From Methanocorpusculum sp. (GTDB lineage: Archaea; Halobacteriota; Methanomicrobia; Methanomicrobiales; Methanocorpusculaceae), in the NCBI RefSeq assembly GCF_030655665.1, contig NZ_JAUSPQ010000007.1:1-64000 (forward strand): a stretch of DNA of 64,000 nt, given 5' to 3'. A model generated the notes under the pieces. It searched no databases. It worked only from the letters and a program-made list of their open reading frames with translations, and was not told where the DNA came from. Of this stretch, positions 32,360-41,193 are shown piece after piece. The position numbers and the translations under genes are program-made. Each line of letters starts with the position of its first letter. Position 1 is the stretch's first letter.

Positions 32360-33172
32360 ATGGTACAGAGACGCTTACCCACCTTTTTTCAGGCCGTATG
32401 CATCGGGATCACACTCATCACAGTTATCATTCTGATAGCAGTTTTTTTAGGTCTTATCCTCTTCTCATCCCCGGAAGCACTGATCGCGAGTTTTCTCTCG
32501 GACGAAATATGGTATGCAATCAAGTTATCCATAATAACTGCGGTGATATCAACGCTCATTTGTTTGATTATTGCGGTACCGATTGCCTATTCCATGACAC
32601 GATTCAGTTTTTTTGGGAAACAGTGGGTTAACGTTCTCCTGAATCTCCCTCTCTCCCTTCCACCGCTCGTAGCGGGTGTGGCATTGTTGATTTTTCTCTC
32701 TCCAGTCACATCACCGGTCGGTCAGTTTTTCACCGGCATGGGAATATATGTTGTTTACACTCCTGCGGCAATCATCATAGCCCAAGTCTTTGTGAATGCC
32801 CCATACATGGTCAGAATCGCCCGATCAACATTTGCTATGATAAGCCCGCGGTATGAACACGTGGCACGAACTCTCGGGTGCTCGGAGTTTGGAGCATTTC
32901 AAAAAATCACGCTTCCTATGGCAAAGAACGGACTGATCGGAGGAGTCATCATCACTTGGTCAAAAGCCATGGGTGAGTTTGGAGCTGTGTTGATGCTTGC
33001 CGGCGCGATTGCCATGAAAACAGAAACCTTGCCGATTGCCCTTTTCCTGAACATGTCCACCGGAGATTTGGATATGGCAATTGCGGCAGCACTTATTCTC
33101 CTGATAATTTCAGGAACTGCTCTCATTCTGTTTGAATATTTCGGGAAAGATGTTGGTGATGTATATGCTTGA
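32360..33172 (+). CDS. modB: Molybdate/tungstate ABC transporter permease
   Basis: A 270-residue membrane protein with five to six predicted helices and the binding-protein-dependent transport motif. The EAA loop is seen as TLGCSEFGAFQKITLPMAKNGL, which contacts the ATPase. It forms the channel with two copies of itself and ModC. It overlaps modC and follows the TrmO-like gene, so the operon order is A-TrmO-B-C. Confidence 0.88.
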   Translation: MVQRRLPTFFQAVCIGITLITVIILIAVFLGLILFSSPEALIASFLSDEIWYAIKLSIITAVISTLICLIIAVPIAYSMTRFSFFGKQWVNVLLNLPLSLPPLVAGVALLIFLSPVTSPVGQFFTGMGIYVVYTPAAIIIAQVFVNAPYMVRIARSTFAMISPRYEHVARTLGCSEFGAFQKITLPMAKNGLIGGVIITWSKAMGEFGAVLMLAGAIAMKTETLPIALFLNMSTGDLDMAIAAALILLIISGTALILFEYFGKDVGDVYA

Positions 33173-34217
33173 AATAGATGCACTTTCCATTCAGCTCGGT
33201 GAATTTTCCTTTACTGATCTAAATCTGAATGTGAAGGAGGGGGAATACTGTATCATCCTTGGTCCTACAGGTGCGGGCAAAACGATCCTGCTCGAAACGA
33301 TCGCAGGTATCCATTATCCAAAAAGCGGCAGGATACTTTTGAACGGAAAGGACATTACGAATACTCCGCCGGAATCACGCGGAATCGGGATGGTCTATCA
33401 GGATTACATGCTCTTCCCCCATATGACCGTGGCAGAAAACATCGGATTTGGTCTTAAGGAACGAGGGGTGCCCAAGCCGGAACGGGATGCTGCAGTACAA
33501 AAAATCGCTGCTACGTTTGGGATCTCCCACCTTCTCGAGCGTCATCCAAAGACCCTTTCGGGGGGTGAACAGCAGAGAACCGCGATCGCCCGGTCACTTC
33601 TCCTGCGTCCCTCGGTTCTTCTTTTGGATGAACCTCTTTCCGCTCTGGATACGATCACACGTGAGCGTCTCCGAGATGAACTCAAGGCGATCCACAAAGA
33701 AACAGGAATGACGATCCTACATATCACGCATCATTTTGAAGATATTTATGCCCTTGCCGATCGTGTGGTTGTGATGCGGGACGGGGGAATCGTTCAGGAG
33801 GGGACGCCGGATATGATCATGCGTCATCCGGTCTCAAATTTTATAGCAAACTTCACCGGCATGGATAATATTTTCACCGGGAATGCAGTAATAACTCAGG
33901 CAGGAATCGTTGAAATCCACATGGGTACGATGATTGTTCGTGCAGTAACAGAGTTGACCGGTCGGGTACATGCAGGAATCAGATCAGAGGATATGATCAT
34001 ATCCTCTGAACCGTTTACTTCATCAGCACAAAACTCATTTACCGGGATTGTTACCCAGATCATCGACATTGGTGCATATTCGAAGATTGTTGTGGATACA
34101 GGTCTTATTCTGACAGCAGTTCTCACCCGTCAAAGCATTCAGCGTCTTGGGATAACGGTGGGAACTTCCGTGTGGATCACGTTCAAGGCAACTTCCGTTC
34201 ACGTGTTCAGGGAATGA
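33165..34217 (+). CDS. modC: Molybdate/tungstate ABC transporter ATPase
   Basis: A 350-residue ATPase with Walker A GPTGAGKT, a Q-loop in YQDYMLFPHM, signature LSGGEQQR, Walker B VLLLDEPLSALD and the H-loop ITHHFED. The C-terminal 80 residues are a TOBE/Mop-like domain (SFTGIVTQIIDIGAYSKIV), which can bind oxyanion for feedback. The ATG at 33165 follows GGTGAT; longer upstream starts are possible. It overlaps modB by eight bases. Confidence 0.88.
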   Translation: MLEIDALSIQLGEFSFTDLNLNVKEGEYCIILGPTGAGKTILLETIAGIHYPKSGRILLNGKDITNTPPESRGIGMVYQDYMLFPHMTVAENIGFGLKERGVPKPERDAAVQKIAATFGISHLLERHPKTLSGGEQQRTAIARSLLLRPSVLLLDEPLSALDTITRERLRDELKAIHKETGMTILHITHHFEDIYALADRVVVMRDGGIVQEGTPDMIMRHPVSNFIANFTGMDNIFTGNAVITQAGIVEIHMGTMIVRAVTELTGRVHAGIRSEDMIISSEPFTSSAQNSFTGIVTQIIDIGAYSKIVVDTGLILTAVLTRQSIQRLGITVGTSVWITFKATSVHVFRE

Positions 34218-34230
34218 TCACTGATAAAGC

Positions 34231-34242
34231 AAAAAACAAAAA
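34231..34242 (-). terminator. T-tract terminator after the molbindin gene
   Basis: On the minus strand, downstream of the molbindin stop, a TTTTTGTTTTTT run would end its transcript in the gap to the convergent modC. Confidence 0.4.
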
Positions 34243-34310
34243 CGCTACGAGTTAATTATAACGGAAAAAAGTGAATGGTTGTCAGCAAAAGAAGCTGGCT
34301 TCATTCGGTA

Positions 34311-34520
34311 TTAGTCAACGGCTACCAGTACTTCGCTTGACTTGATGACCGCGTAAACGTCTTTACCCACGGCAAGGCCCAGGGATTCAGCGGATGTTTT
34401 TGTAATAACGGATACGATCTGCTGACCTTTGCCAATATCAATGACGATTTCGCTACTAACCATCCCGTGAGTTACTTTGACTACTTTACCTTTGATCTGG
34501 TTTCTTGCGCTAAGTTTCAT
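34311..34520 (-). CDS. Molbindin (Mop domain protein)
   Basis: A 69-residue single TOBE/Mop domain: MKLSARNQIKGKVVKV then VVSSEIVIDI-like strands and a C-terminal GKDVYAVIKSSEVLV. Molbindins store molybdate or tungstate in the cytoplasm as oligomers. It is transcribed towards the mod operon from its own promoter. The ATG at 34520 is preferred; another lies nine bases upstream. Confidence 0.85.
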   Translation of the reverse strand: MKLSARNQIKGKVVKVTHGMVSSEIVIDIGKGQQIVSVITKTSAESLGLAVGKDVYAVIKSSEVLVAVD

Positions 34521-34529
34521 ACGTATCAT

Positions 34530-34977
34530 ATGTTACATGACCATACTGGATGATATAGATATTGATAGAGGCATTTAATTAACATAATTAATATAACACT
34601 GAAATATCCACATAAAAATTGACATTATGATCACTAATACCTGTCATATACATTCTTAATTTTTTCGACAAAAACCGGAAAGTGGGGACATACTGTAACT
34701 CGAAAAAACATAGTATCTCATAGGTCCCGATGTATTTTCCAGTCTGTCCTGAGTTTTTCATCACCACATATGAGTCATTACATACACATTCATCATAATT
34801 TGTTGACACATAATCATAATTATTAGACATTTAAGATTAAATATACTAAATTTGAAAAAAAAATATCGTCATTAATAATGTATTTATCCTTGTGAGTGAG
34901 AATATGCAACATAATGAATTGTCATACGATGTATAATCGTACCGTTGAAAATTATTGACATATCTAGGGAAGTTCAG
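34530..34977. other. Divergent spacer between molbindin and polyferredoxin
   Basis: About 450 A/T-rich bases with no convincing gene. On the minus side a TATA-like CTATATCA lies near 34547-34556, about 30 bases from the molbindin start. A 17-base palindrome TTAATTAACATAATTAA lies at 34575-34591. On the plus side ATGTATAATC (about 34929-34938) is a possible TATA box for the polyferredoxin. Several T-rich and A-rich runs sit in between. Confidence 0.4.
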
Positions 34978-36162
34978 ATGGGAATGAGCACGATATATCC
35001 AAAATATTCTTGGAGAAGAGAAGGAGATACGGTAATTATGGAGCAGCGTCTGCTCAAAACAATAACTCACCTTCACTTATTTACCACCCGGTGTGCAGGC
35101 TGCGGCGTCTGCGTAGATGCCTGTCCAAAGGAAGCAATTCACCTTGGCATGGTCGGCGCATCTATCCGCGGTTTAACTGAAGACCCTCCCATATACATCG
35201 ACCCGGCAAAATGTTCCTATTGTGGTGTCTGTGTGATTCTCTGTCCGTATTACGCACTTCGCCTGGAAATAGACGATAAACCAAGGCTTCCCATTTTGGA
35301 ACATGGAGGATTCCCAACCTATGATGCTATTGCGGAAATTGATCTGGAAAAATGTGTCCGTTGTACAATCTGCTATGAAGTATGTCCAAACAACGCAATC
35401 ATTAATGATATCCCTGTTTTTGAGGGGAAAGGGGAGGGAGGCGTCCCGCGCCAGAATGCACTCAACGCAAAGACGACGTTCGTTGTGGAAAAGGATAAAT
35501 GTTCTATATGCGGGATATGTTCCTCCTTATGTCCGGCAATAACACAGAAACGTGTTCCGTTTAGTGCAGAAAATATTGGTTTTCAAGGAGAAATCCTCTG
35601 GAATGAAGAACTCTGTGATGCCTGCCAAATATGTGTCGAGGCCTGTCCCTACAATGCAATCACCGTCGAGCGGAAAATTAACGCCAAAACAAAACTTCCG
35701 GGAAAAGTCTCGATTAACAAAGCCAAATGTATGTTCTGCAACTGGTGTGAACAATCCTGCCCTACGAAGGCCATTCATATTGATATGGCCTTTGTAGGCG
35801 CAATCCGTGTTAATACCTGGACGTGCCCAGGCGGTTGTTCCACTTGTATTGATATCTGCCCATGCCGGGCATTGTTCCTGCCAATCCCGGTACCGGTGAG
35901 CGAGATGAATAATGATAGTATCAGACCAAATATTGCAATAAATTATAAACTTTGTAATGTCTGCGGCGCATGCGTGAATGCATGCCCGTCCGAAGATGCG
36001 ATCAATATGAGAAGAACCGGCATCCACGTTATCGGAGAAGAAACCGATTTGTACAAAAAGATCCTGGCGAAACTGTGTGTTCCCCGGACATCCAAAGTGG
36101 TGGAATCCAAATTCGGGACAAGCGAAACGAAAGTACTGCCGCCGCTAAAAAAGAAGAAGTGA
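34978..36162 (+). CDS. fwdF: Polyferredoxin, formylmethanofuran dehydrogenase subunit F type
   Basis: A 394-residue protein with eight C-x2-C-x2-C-x3-CP type cluster motifs (for example CAGCGVCVDACP, CSYCGVCVILCP, CVRCTICYEVCP, CSICGICSSLCP, CDACQICVEACP, CMFCNWCEQSCP, CSTCIDICP and CNVCGACVNACP). That is the number expected in FwdF/FmdF, which wires electrons in the formylmethanofuran dehydrogenase complex. The ATG at 34978 has AGGGA eight bases ahead; an in-frame TTG at 34945 is possible. No other fwd subunit lies nearby. Its place next to the Mo/W locus supports the assignment. Confidence 0.82.
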   Translation: MGMSTIYPKYSWRREGDTVIMEQRLLKTITHLHLFTTRCAGCGVCVDACPKEAIHLGMVGASIRGLTEDPPIYIDPAKCSYCGVCVILCPYYALRLEIDDKPRLPILEHGGFPTYDAIAEIDLEKCVRCTICYEVCPNNAIINDIPVFEGKGEGGVPRQNALNAKTTFVVEKDKCSICGICSSLCPAITQKRVPFSAENIGFQGEILWNEELCDACQICVEACPYNAITVERKINAKTKLPGKVSINKAKCMFCNWCEQSCPTKAIHIDMAFVGAIRVNTWTCPGGCSTCIDICPCRALFLPIPVPVSEMNNDSIRPNIAINYKLCNVCGACVNACPSEDAINMRRTGIHVIGEETDLYKKILAKLCVPRTSKVVESKFGTSETKVLPPLKKKK

Positions 36163-36462
36163 ACTAACAGATAGCAGGATGATGAACTCATCCCCATTCA
36201 CGTTCCTGTTGATTTGAAACTCTTCAATGCATCTGCAGAAGAGCATGATAAGATACCCCGGAAAAATCGATTTTAACCCTGTTTTGAGAATCATTATTGA
36301 TGGTAAATCATGAGAATCAAGATTTTCTGTCGTATTTTCGCTGAGAAATAAATTGAACGGCAAATATAATTCAAATTGCAGCAAGTGTAAAATATATATT
36401 ACATAATGTAATACATACTAGTCAATTAAATTTGGAGCGATGCTATCCTCTGGTGAAAACTG
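36163..36462. other. Spacer before the NapH-like gene
   Basis: No convincing gene is seen. An ORF on the minus strand at 36145-36384 has low-complexity content and is taken as a shadow. The promoter of the NapH-like gene lies at the right end. Confidence 0.35.
36389..36412 (+). promoter_or_regulatory. Promoter with palindrome overlapping TATA
   Basis: AAAATATATATTA (about 36389-36401) is a good TATA element, and the perfect 15-base palindrome ATTACATAATGTAAT (36398-36412) overlaps its end. A protein bound there would block TBP, so repression of the NapH-like gene is plausible. Confidence 0.5.
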
Positions 36463-37761
36463 ATGAAAAATAAATTACGAAAATCTCTGATGATGATTGG
36501 AGGTACAGCATTTCTTGCAGCTCCCGCATGTGCTGCCGTATGTCCTCGGGGTCATTCAGAATGCCCGTATCCCGGCAAGTGTTTTCTCTACGTTGATGCT
36601 GATGGAAACTCTCTGTGCGACTACACTTCCACAGATTCGGGTTCTACAGTAAGTACGACAGATGCATCAGCAATATCTGAGAATTCTGTGCAGGTAGCAT
36701 CTGGAAGTCAGACTGACAGTGTTGGCGATATCGTTTCGTCTGCTGTATCTACAGAAAGCATAACTACATCATCCGCAGACTCGGGACTCAGTCCGCTGGT
36801 ATTTTCTGCGGCAGGACTCTTGATTGGCGGTGCACTCATTCTTTTCCTGTATTTTGCGATGAAATATCTCAGGAAAGAAAAACCGGAAGCATACGGGAAA
36901 ATATTTTTCTATGCAGGTTTTGTCCCGGTCCTGCTTGGAATACTGATCATTCTCAATGATCCTGAGTCATTTGGATTTACAGGGACATTGGCTGATATAG
37001 CTGCATCTTATTCAGGCATCATGTATATGTTTGGAGGCACCCTTCTGATGGCTGCCCTCTGGATGAGAAAAATCCTTTCAAAAGCGGCTTTGATCTCTGT
37101 ACTTCTCCTTACATCAGCGGCAGGATTTTTGCTTGTCGTGCCAATAACACCGGACGGTTTTTACGTAACCGTATCATCAATTTCTACCCTTTCATTTGCT
37201 GGTCTTGGTTTTGCGGGATTGTTGGCGCTTATCATTATCTCAGTTATCTTCGGCCGTGTGTTCTGTGCTCACATGTGTCCTGCGGGGGCACTGCAGGAAC
37301 TGCTCTCCCGTATACCCGTGAAAAAACTGCAGATCAACAACAGGAAGATCCCAAACACAATACGTGCTCTCGTGTTTGTAGCCCTTTTGACAGGTGCGGT
37401 ATTTTCCTATAATATCTTTGAATATGTCGGCATTTCGTCGTTCTTTGCCCTCATGTTTACAACGGCAGCGTTCGTGTTTGCTATGATCCTTCTTGTATCG
37501 GTCTTCGTCTACAGACCATTCTGTACGTTCTTATGTCCGTACGGATTTGTTCTTTCATTGTTTGCACGTTTCGGACGTTTCGGCCTGAAAAGGACGAACA
37601 CATGCATCAACTGCAGAAAGTGCGAGAGGATCTGCCCGACAAAAGAAGCAGGAAGGAAGGACACAAAGGCTGAGTGCTATCTCTGCGGAAGATGTATCGA
37701 AGTCTGCCCGGTTGAATCAGCTATCGTATACGGAAAAAGGACGCATAAGCGGGAAAAATAG
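36463..37761 (+). CDS. NapH/NosR-like membrane ferredoxin
   Basis: A 432-residue membrane protein. After a signal-like helix (LRKSLMMIGGTAFLAAPAC) comes a cysteine-rich external region (CPRGHSECPYPGKC then CDYT), a Ser/Thr-rich linker, and about seven membrane helices. Two C-x3-CP loops (FCAHMCPAGAL and FCTFLCPYGFV) are the NapH-family pattern, and the C-terminus has two 4Fe-4S motifs (CINCRKCERICP and CYLCGRCIEVCP). It probably moves electrons across or along the membrane. The partner is unknown. Confidence 0.78.
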   Translation: MKNKLRKSLMMIGGTAFLAAPACAAVCPRGHSECPYPGKCFLYVDADGNSLCDYTSTDSGSTVSTTDASAISENSVQVASGSQTDSVGDIVSSAVSTESITTSSADSGLSPLVFSAAGLLIGGALILFLYFAMKYLRKEKPEAYGKIFFYAGFVPVLLGILIILNDPESFGFTGTLADIAASYSGIMYMFGGTLLMAALWMRKILSKAALISVLLLTSAAGFLLVVPITPDGFYVTVSSISTLSFAGLGFAGLLALIIISVIFGRVFCAHMCPAGALQELLSRIPVKKLQINNRKIPNTIRALVFVALLTGAVFSYNIFEYVGISSFFALMFTTAAFVFAMILLVSVFVYRPFCTFLCPYGFVLSLFARFGRFGLKRTNTCINCRKCERICPTKEAGRKDTKAECYLCGRCIEVCPVESAIVYGKRTHKREK

Positions 37762-37770
37762 TAGTAATCT

Positions 37771-37780
37771 AAAAAAAGAA
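37771..37780 (-). terminator. leuB: T-tract after leuB
   Basis: On the minus strand the bases just downstream of the leuB stop read as TTCTTTTTTT. Confidence 0.35.
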
Positions 37781-37797
37781 GGGGATTCAAATCTGGA

Positions 37798-38922
37798 TTA
37801 CCTTCTCAGAATATCCTTCGCGATCCAGTCGCCGATATCCGACGTATGCATTGATCCGCCCATATCCTTGGTGACCGCCTTTGCAAGGATCGAATGTTCA
37901 ATCGAGCTGACAACAGCTGATGCCGCCGCGTGCTCACCGAGCGAATCCAGCAGAAGTGAGCCCGACCAGATCGTTGCAAGCGGATTTGCTACATTCTTTC
38001 CTTTATACTTCGGCGCAGATCCATGGATCGGCTCGAACATCGACGTCCCCTTCGGGTTGATGTTTCCTCCCGGTGCAAGACCCAGACCTCCCTGGATCAT
38101 CGCCCCAAGATCCGTGATGATGTCCCCGAACATATTCGGCGTGACGACCACATCGAACCATTCCGGATTCTTCACAAACCACATCGTGATCGCATCAACG
38201 AAGTTATATTCGGTTGTCACGTTCGGGTAGCCCTTCTTCGTCTCCTCGAACACTTCACGCCAGAGTCCGTACACATCCGTCAAAACATTCGCCTTATCGA
38301 CAGACGTCAGTTTCTTTTCCCGGGTTTCCGCAAGATCGAATGAATACTCCATCACGCGCTTCGAACCCTCGCGGCTCACGACGCCGATCTGGTACGCAAG
38401 TTCATCAGAATCGGTTTCCACATCGATCCCGAACTTGACCGAGTAAAGATCGCGGATCACCTCTAAATGATCCCGCTGTTTCCCCGCCTTAGCGCGTGAA
38501 CCGATACCCACATAGAAGTCCTCGGTGTTTTCCCGCACGACCACGAAGTCGATATCCTCGGGCTTCTTATTCGCGAGAGGGGTCTCGACTCCCTGCAGCA
38601 GTTTGATCGGACGGAGATTTACATACTGATCGAAGTAGAATCTGATAGCGAGCAAGACCCCTTTCTCCAGGATTCCCGGTTTGACCCGGTCATCACCGAT
38701 AGCGCCGAAGTAGATCGCCGGGAATTTTCCCAGTTCTTTCAGTTCATCCTCAGAGATCAGTTCCCCGGTCTGCAGATACTTCTCTGCTCCGGTATCGAAA
38801 TCGGTCCAGTTGATATCGAACCCGAACTTCTCTCCGGCAGCGTCCAATACTTTTCTTCCTTCGGCAATGATCTCAGGACCAATGCCGTCGCCCGGCATAC
38901 ATGCCGCATTATATTTTGTCAT
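37798..38922 (-). CDS. leuB: 3-isopropylmalate dehydrogenase
   Basis: A 374-residue member of the isopropylmalate/isocitrate dehydrogenase family. It shows GDGIGPEI, the [11 protein letters not shown] segment that marks the archaeal-type branch, the [17 protein letters not shown] metal site and [13 protein letters not shown] before the NAD-binding end. In this pathway it oxidises 3-isopropylmalate, and also 3-methylmalate on the citramalate route, with NAD. It is the last gene of cimA-ilvB-ilvN-leuC-leuD-leuB and overlaps leuD by four bases. Homoisocitrate dehydrogenase is the other possible member of this family. Confidence 0.88.
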   Translation of the reverse strand: MTKYNAACMPGDGIGPEIIAEGRKVLDAAGEKFGFDINWTDFDTGAEKYLQTGELISEDELKELGKFPAIYFGAIGDDRVKPGILEKGVLLAIRFYFDQYVNLRPIKLLQGVETPLANKKPEDIDFVVVRENTEDFYVGIGSRAKAGKQRDHLEVIRDLYSVKFGIDVETDSDELAYQIGVVSREGSKRVMEYSFDLAETREKKLTSVDKANVLTDVYGLWREVFEETKKGYPNVTTEYNFVDAITMWFVKNPEWFDVVVTPNMFGDIITDLGAMIQGGLGLAPGGNINPKGTSMFEPIHGSAPKYKGKNVANPLATIWSGSLLLDSLGEHAAASAVVSSIEHSILAKAVTKDMGGSMHTSDIGDWIAKDILRR

Positions 38923-39395
38923 TTATTTCCTCGCATTTTTGCGTATTCAACAAGGCCGCCAGCCTCAACTATTCTCATCATAAACACCGGGATCGGTTCA
39001 AGCGGATACTGCTTTTTGTTTACTTCGATGTATGCCTCCTTGAGGTTCACGAAAACCTCTGCTCCGTCGGCAATCTTGTCCGTATCCGGACAAACGAGCG
39101 GCAATACTCCGGTATTTATCGCATTCCGGTAAAAGATCCTGGCAAACGATTTTGCAACCACAAAACCGATACCTGCTCCTTTCAATGCAAGGGGTGCATG
39201 CTCACGCGATGAACCGCAGCCGAAATTCCTGCCGGCAACTATCACATCTCCGTCTTTTGCCTCTGCAGCAAATTCTTTCCGGGTGCCTTCGAAAGCATGC
39301 GATGCAAGCTCTTTTGGATCATAGATCGTCAGGAATCGACCCGGAATTATTGCATCGGTATCGATGTCGTCCCCGAACTTCCATGCTCTTCCCAT
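38919..39395 (-). CDS. leuD: 3-isopropylmalate dehydratase small subunit
   Basis: A 158-residue subunit with the swivelling-domain signature [14 protein letters not shown] and a hydrophobic substrate loop (DPKELASHA region). With LeuC it isomerises isopropylmalate, and citramalate on the isoleucine route. It starts three bases after leuC and overlaps leuB by four bases, and is the normal archaeal length. Confidence 0.93.
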   Translation of the reverse strand: MGRAWKFGDDIDTDAIIPGRFLTIYDPKELASHAFEGTRKEFAAEAKDGDVIVAGRNFGCGSSREHAPLALKGAGIGFVVAKSFARIFYRNAINTGVLPLVCPDTDKIADGAEVFVNLKEAYIEVNKKQYPLEPIPVFMMRIVEAGGLVEYAKMRGNK

Positions 39396-39398
39396 GAT

Positions 39399-40649
39399 TC
39401 AGACCCTCCTTGGGTCGGTGATCACGCCGGTAACCGCGCTCGCTGCAGCGGTCGCAGGAGAAGAGAGATACACGAAACTCTCGGTACTTCCCTGTCTTCC
39501 CCGGAAGTTACGGTTCGATGTCGAGAGGGAAACCTCTCCGGGAGCTAAGATCCCGAAAGCTCCGCCCATACACGGACCGCAGCACGGTGCTTCAACGAGT
39601 GCCCCTGCTTCGACGAACTTCTCGATAAGTCCTGCTTTGAGGACTTTCATGTACTCGGCTTTGGATGCCGGGACCATGATCACGCGAACATCTTCAGAGA
39701 AGACATTGTCGCCAAGAACCTCGGCCGCCTCAACAAAGTCTTCGTATCTGCCATTCGTGCATGATCCGATGAAGACCTGATCGATCGATTTACCGGCGAC
39801 TTCGGTCACATCGACAACATTGTCGACATTATGCGGGACCGCGATCTTCGGATTGATCTTGGAAACATCATAATTTCGTTTTTCAAAGAAGACAGCATCC
39901 TCATCGCTTGCGAGGGAAAACGGCGTGCAGTCCGTTCTTCCCCGCAGATACTCCCAGGTTTTTTCATCCGGCGGGACGATGCCTGCCTTTGCTCCCATCT
40001 CGATGGCCATGTTTGCACAGGTCATTCTTCCGGGAATATCCATGTCGGAGAATGCGTTCCCGCAGAACTCAAGAGCCCGATAGGTCGCGCCGTCCGCACC
40101 GATATCGCCGGCGAGCGTCAGGATAAGATCCTTGGGACCTACCCGGTTCTGGAATTTCCCGTTTGCATTGATCTGGATAGTGTCGGGAACTCTGAAATAA
40201 AGTTCGCCGAATTTCAGAACATATGCCATATCAGTCGAGCCGATACCGGTGGAAAATGCACCAAGGGCACCATATGCACAGGTATGCGAGTCCGAGCCGA
40301 CGACGATATCGCCGGGTTTTACGCGTCCCTTTTCGGGAACGACCTGATGACAGACTCCCTCTTTTATGTCATAGTTGTAGATACCCTGTTCGCGGGCAAA
40401 CGTTCTCATCATCACATGATTTTCTGCTGCGCTGATAGAATCAGCAGGGATCTGATGGTCGAAGAGCATGATGACTTTTTTCGGATCAAAGACACTGCCT
40501 CCTCCCATCTCTTTCATCACATTGATCGCAAGAGGGCCTGTGATATCATGTATCATCGCACCGTCGACCGGTGCCATTACTACATCTCCTGCTCTGCACT
40601 CTTTTTTGCAGTGGGCGGAGAAGATTTTTTCTGTTATGGTCAATCCCAT
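39399..40649 (-). CDS. leuC: 3-isopropylmalate dehydratase large subunit
   Basis: A 416-residue aconitase-family subunit. The [4Fe-4S] ligands are seen in [12 protein letters not shown] and [10 protein letters not shown]. The [14 protein letters not shown] motif and DHQIPADS are also present. It dehydrates and rehydrates its substrate with LeuD. The size and layout are those of the archaeal HACN/IPMI group, which can serve leucine or related acids. It follows ilvN by 40 bases. Confidence 0.92.
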   Translation of the reverse strand: MGLTITEKIFSAHCKKECRAGDVVMAPVDGAMIHDITGPLAINVMKEMGGGSVFDPKKVIMLFDHQIPADSISAAENHVMMRTFAREQGIYNYDIKEGVCHQVVPEKGRVKPGDIVVGSDSHTCAYGALGAFSTGIGSTDMAYVLKFGELYFRVPDTIQINANGKFQNRVGPKDLILTLAGDIGADGATYRALEFCGNAFSDMDIPGRMTCANMAIEMGAKAGIVPPDEKTWEYLRGRTDCTPFSLASDEDAVFFEKRNYDVSKINPKIAVPHNVDNVVDVTEVAGKSIDQVFIGSCTNGRYEDFVEAAEVLGDNVFSEDVRVIMVPASKAEYMKVLKAGLIEKFVEAGALVEAPCCGPCMGGAFGILAPGEVSLSTSNRNFRGRQGSTESFVYLSSPATAAASAVTGVITDPRRV

Positions 40650-40689
40650 TTACATCACTTTCAGTTTTTTATTGTAGTTCATAGTCTTT

Positions 40690-41193
40690 TTACTGACGAA
40701 GAGCGGAGCCCGAGGATCCTCTCTGCAGAGCAACTCTGCCGGTTCGGACGAGTTCCAGAACACCGTAGGGACGCAAAAGGGACTCCATCGCAAAGATTTT
40801 TTCCGAGTCGCCGGTGATCTCAAGAACCAAGGTCTGAGCACCGACATCGATGATTTTCGCCCGGAAAATACCGGCGATCTGCATCACTTCGGAACGCTGA
40901 GATCCAGGTTCTGCATGAACTTTGATCATCGCGAGTTCGCGTTCGACATGCTCTTTTTCCGTGATATCCGTGATCTTTATGACATCGATCAGCTTATTGA
41001 GCTGTTTTTTTACCTGTTCAATGTGCATATCGTCACCGATAACCACGATCGTGATCCGGCTCATACCCGGCGTTTCACAGGTCCCGACAGCAAGACTTTC
41101 GATGTTGAATCCTCTTCGTGAGAAGAGACCGGCAACCCGTGCGAGGACACCCGCCTTGTTTTCAACAAGAACACTGATGATATGCTGTTTCAT
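40690..41193 (-). CDS. ilvN: Acetolactate synthase small (regulatory) subunit
   Basis: A 167-residue regulatory subunit with an N-terminal ACT domain (SVLVENKAGVLARVAGLF and RRGFNIESLAVG) and a second ACT-like half ending VRTGRVALQRG. It binds valine for feedback and activates IlvB. Its start overlaps the ilvB stop by four bases. Confidence 0.93.
   Translation of the reverse strand: MKQHIISVLVENKAGVLARVAGLFSRRGFNIESLAVGTCETPGMSRITIVVIGDDMHIEQVKKQLNKLIDVIKITDITEKEHVERELAMIKVHAEPGSQRSEVMQIAGIFRAKIIDVGAQTLVLEITGDSEKIFAMESLLRPYGVLELVRTGRVALQRGSSGSALRQ

Noticed and set aside
34588-34830. 80-codon ORF in the molbindin/polyferredoxin gap, minus strand
   Set aside because: A/T-rich composition, no ribosome site, no recognisable motif, and it overlaps probable promoter elements.
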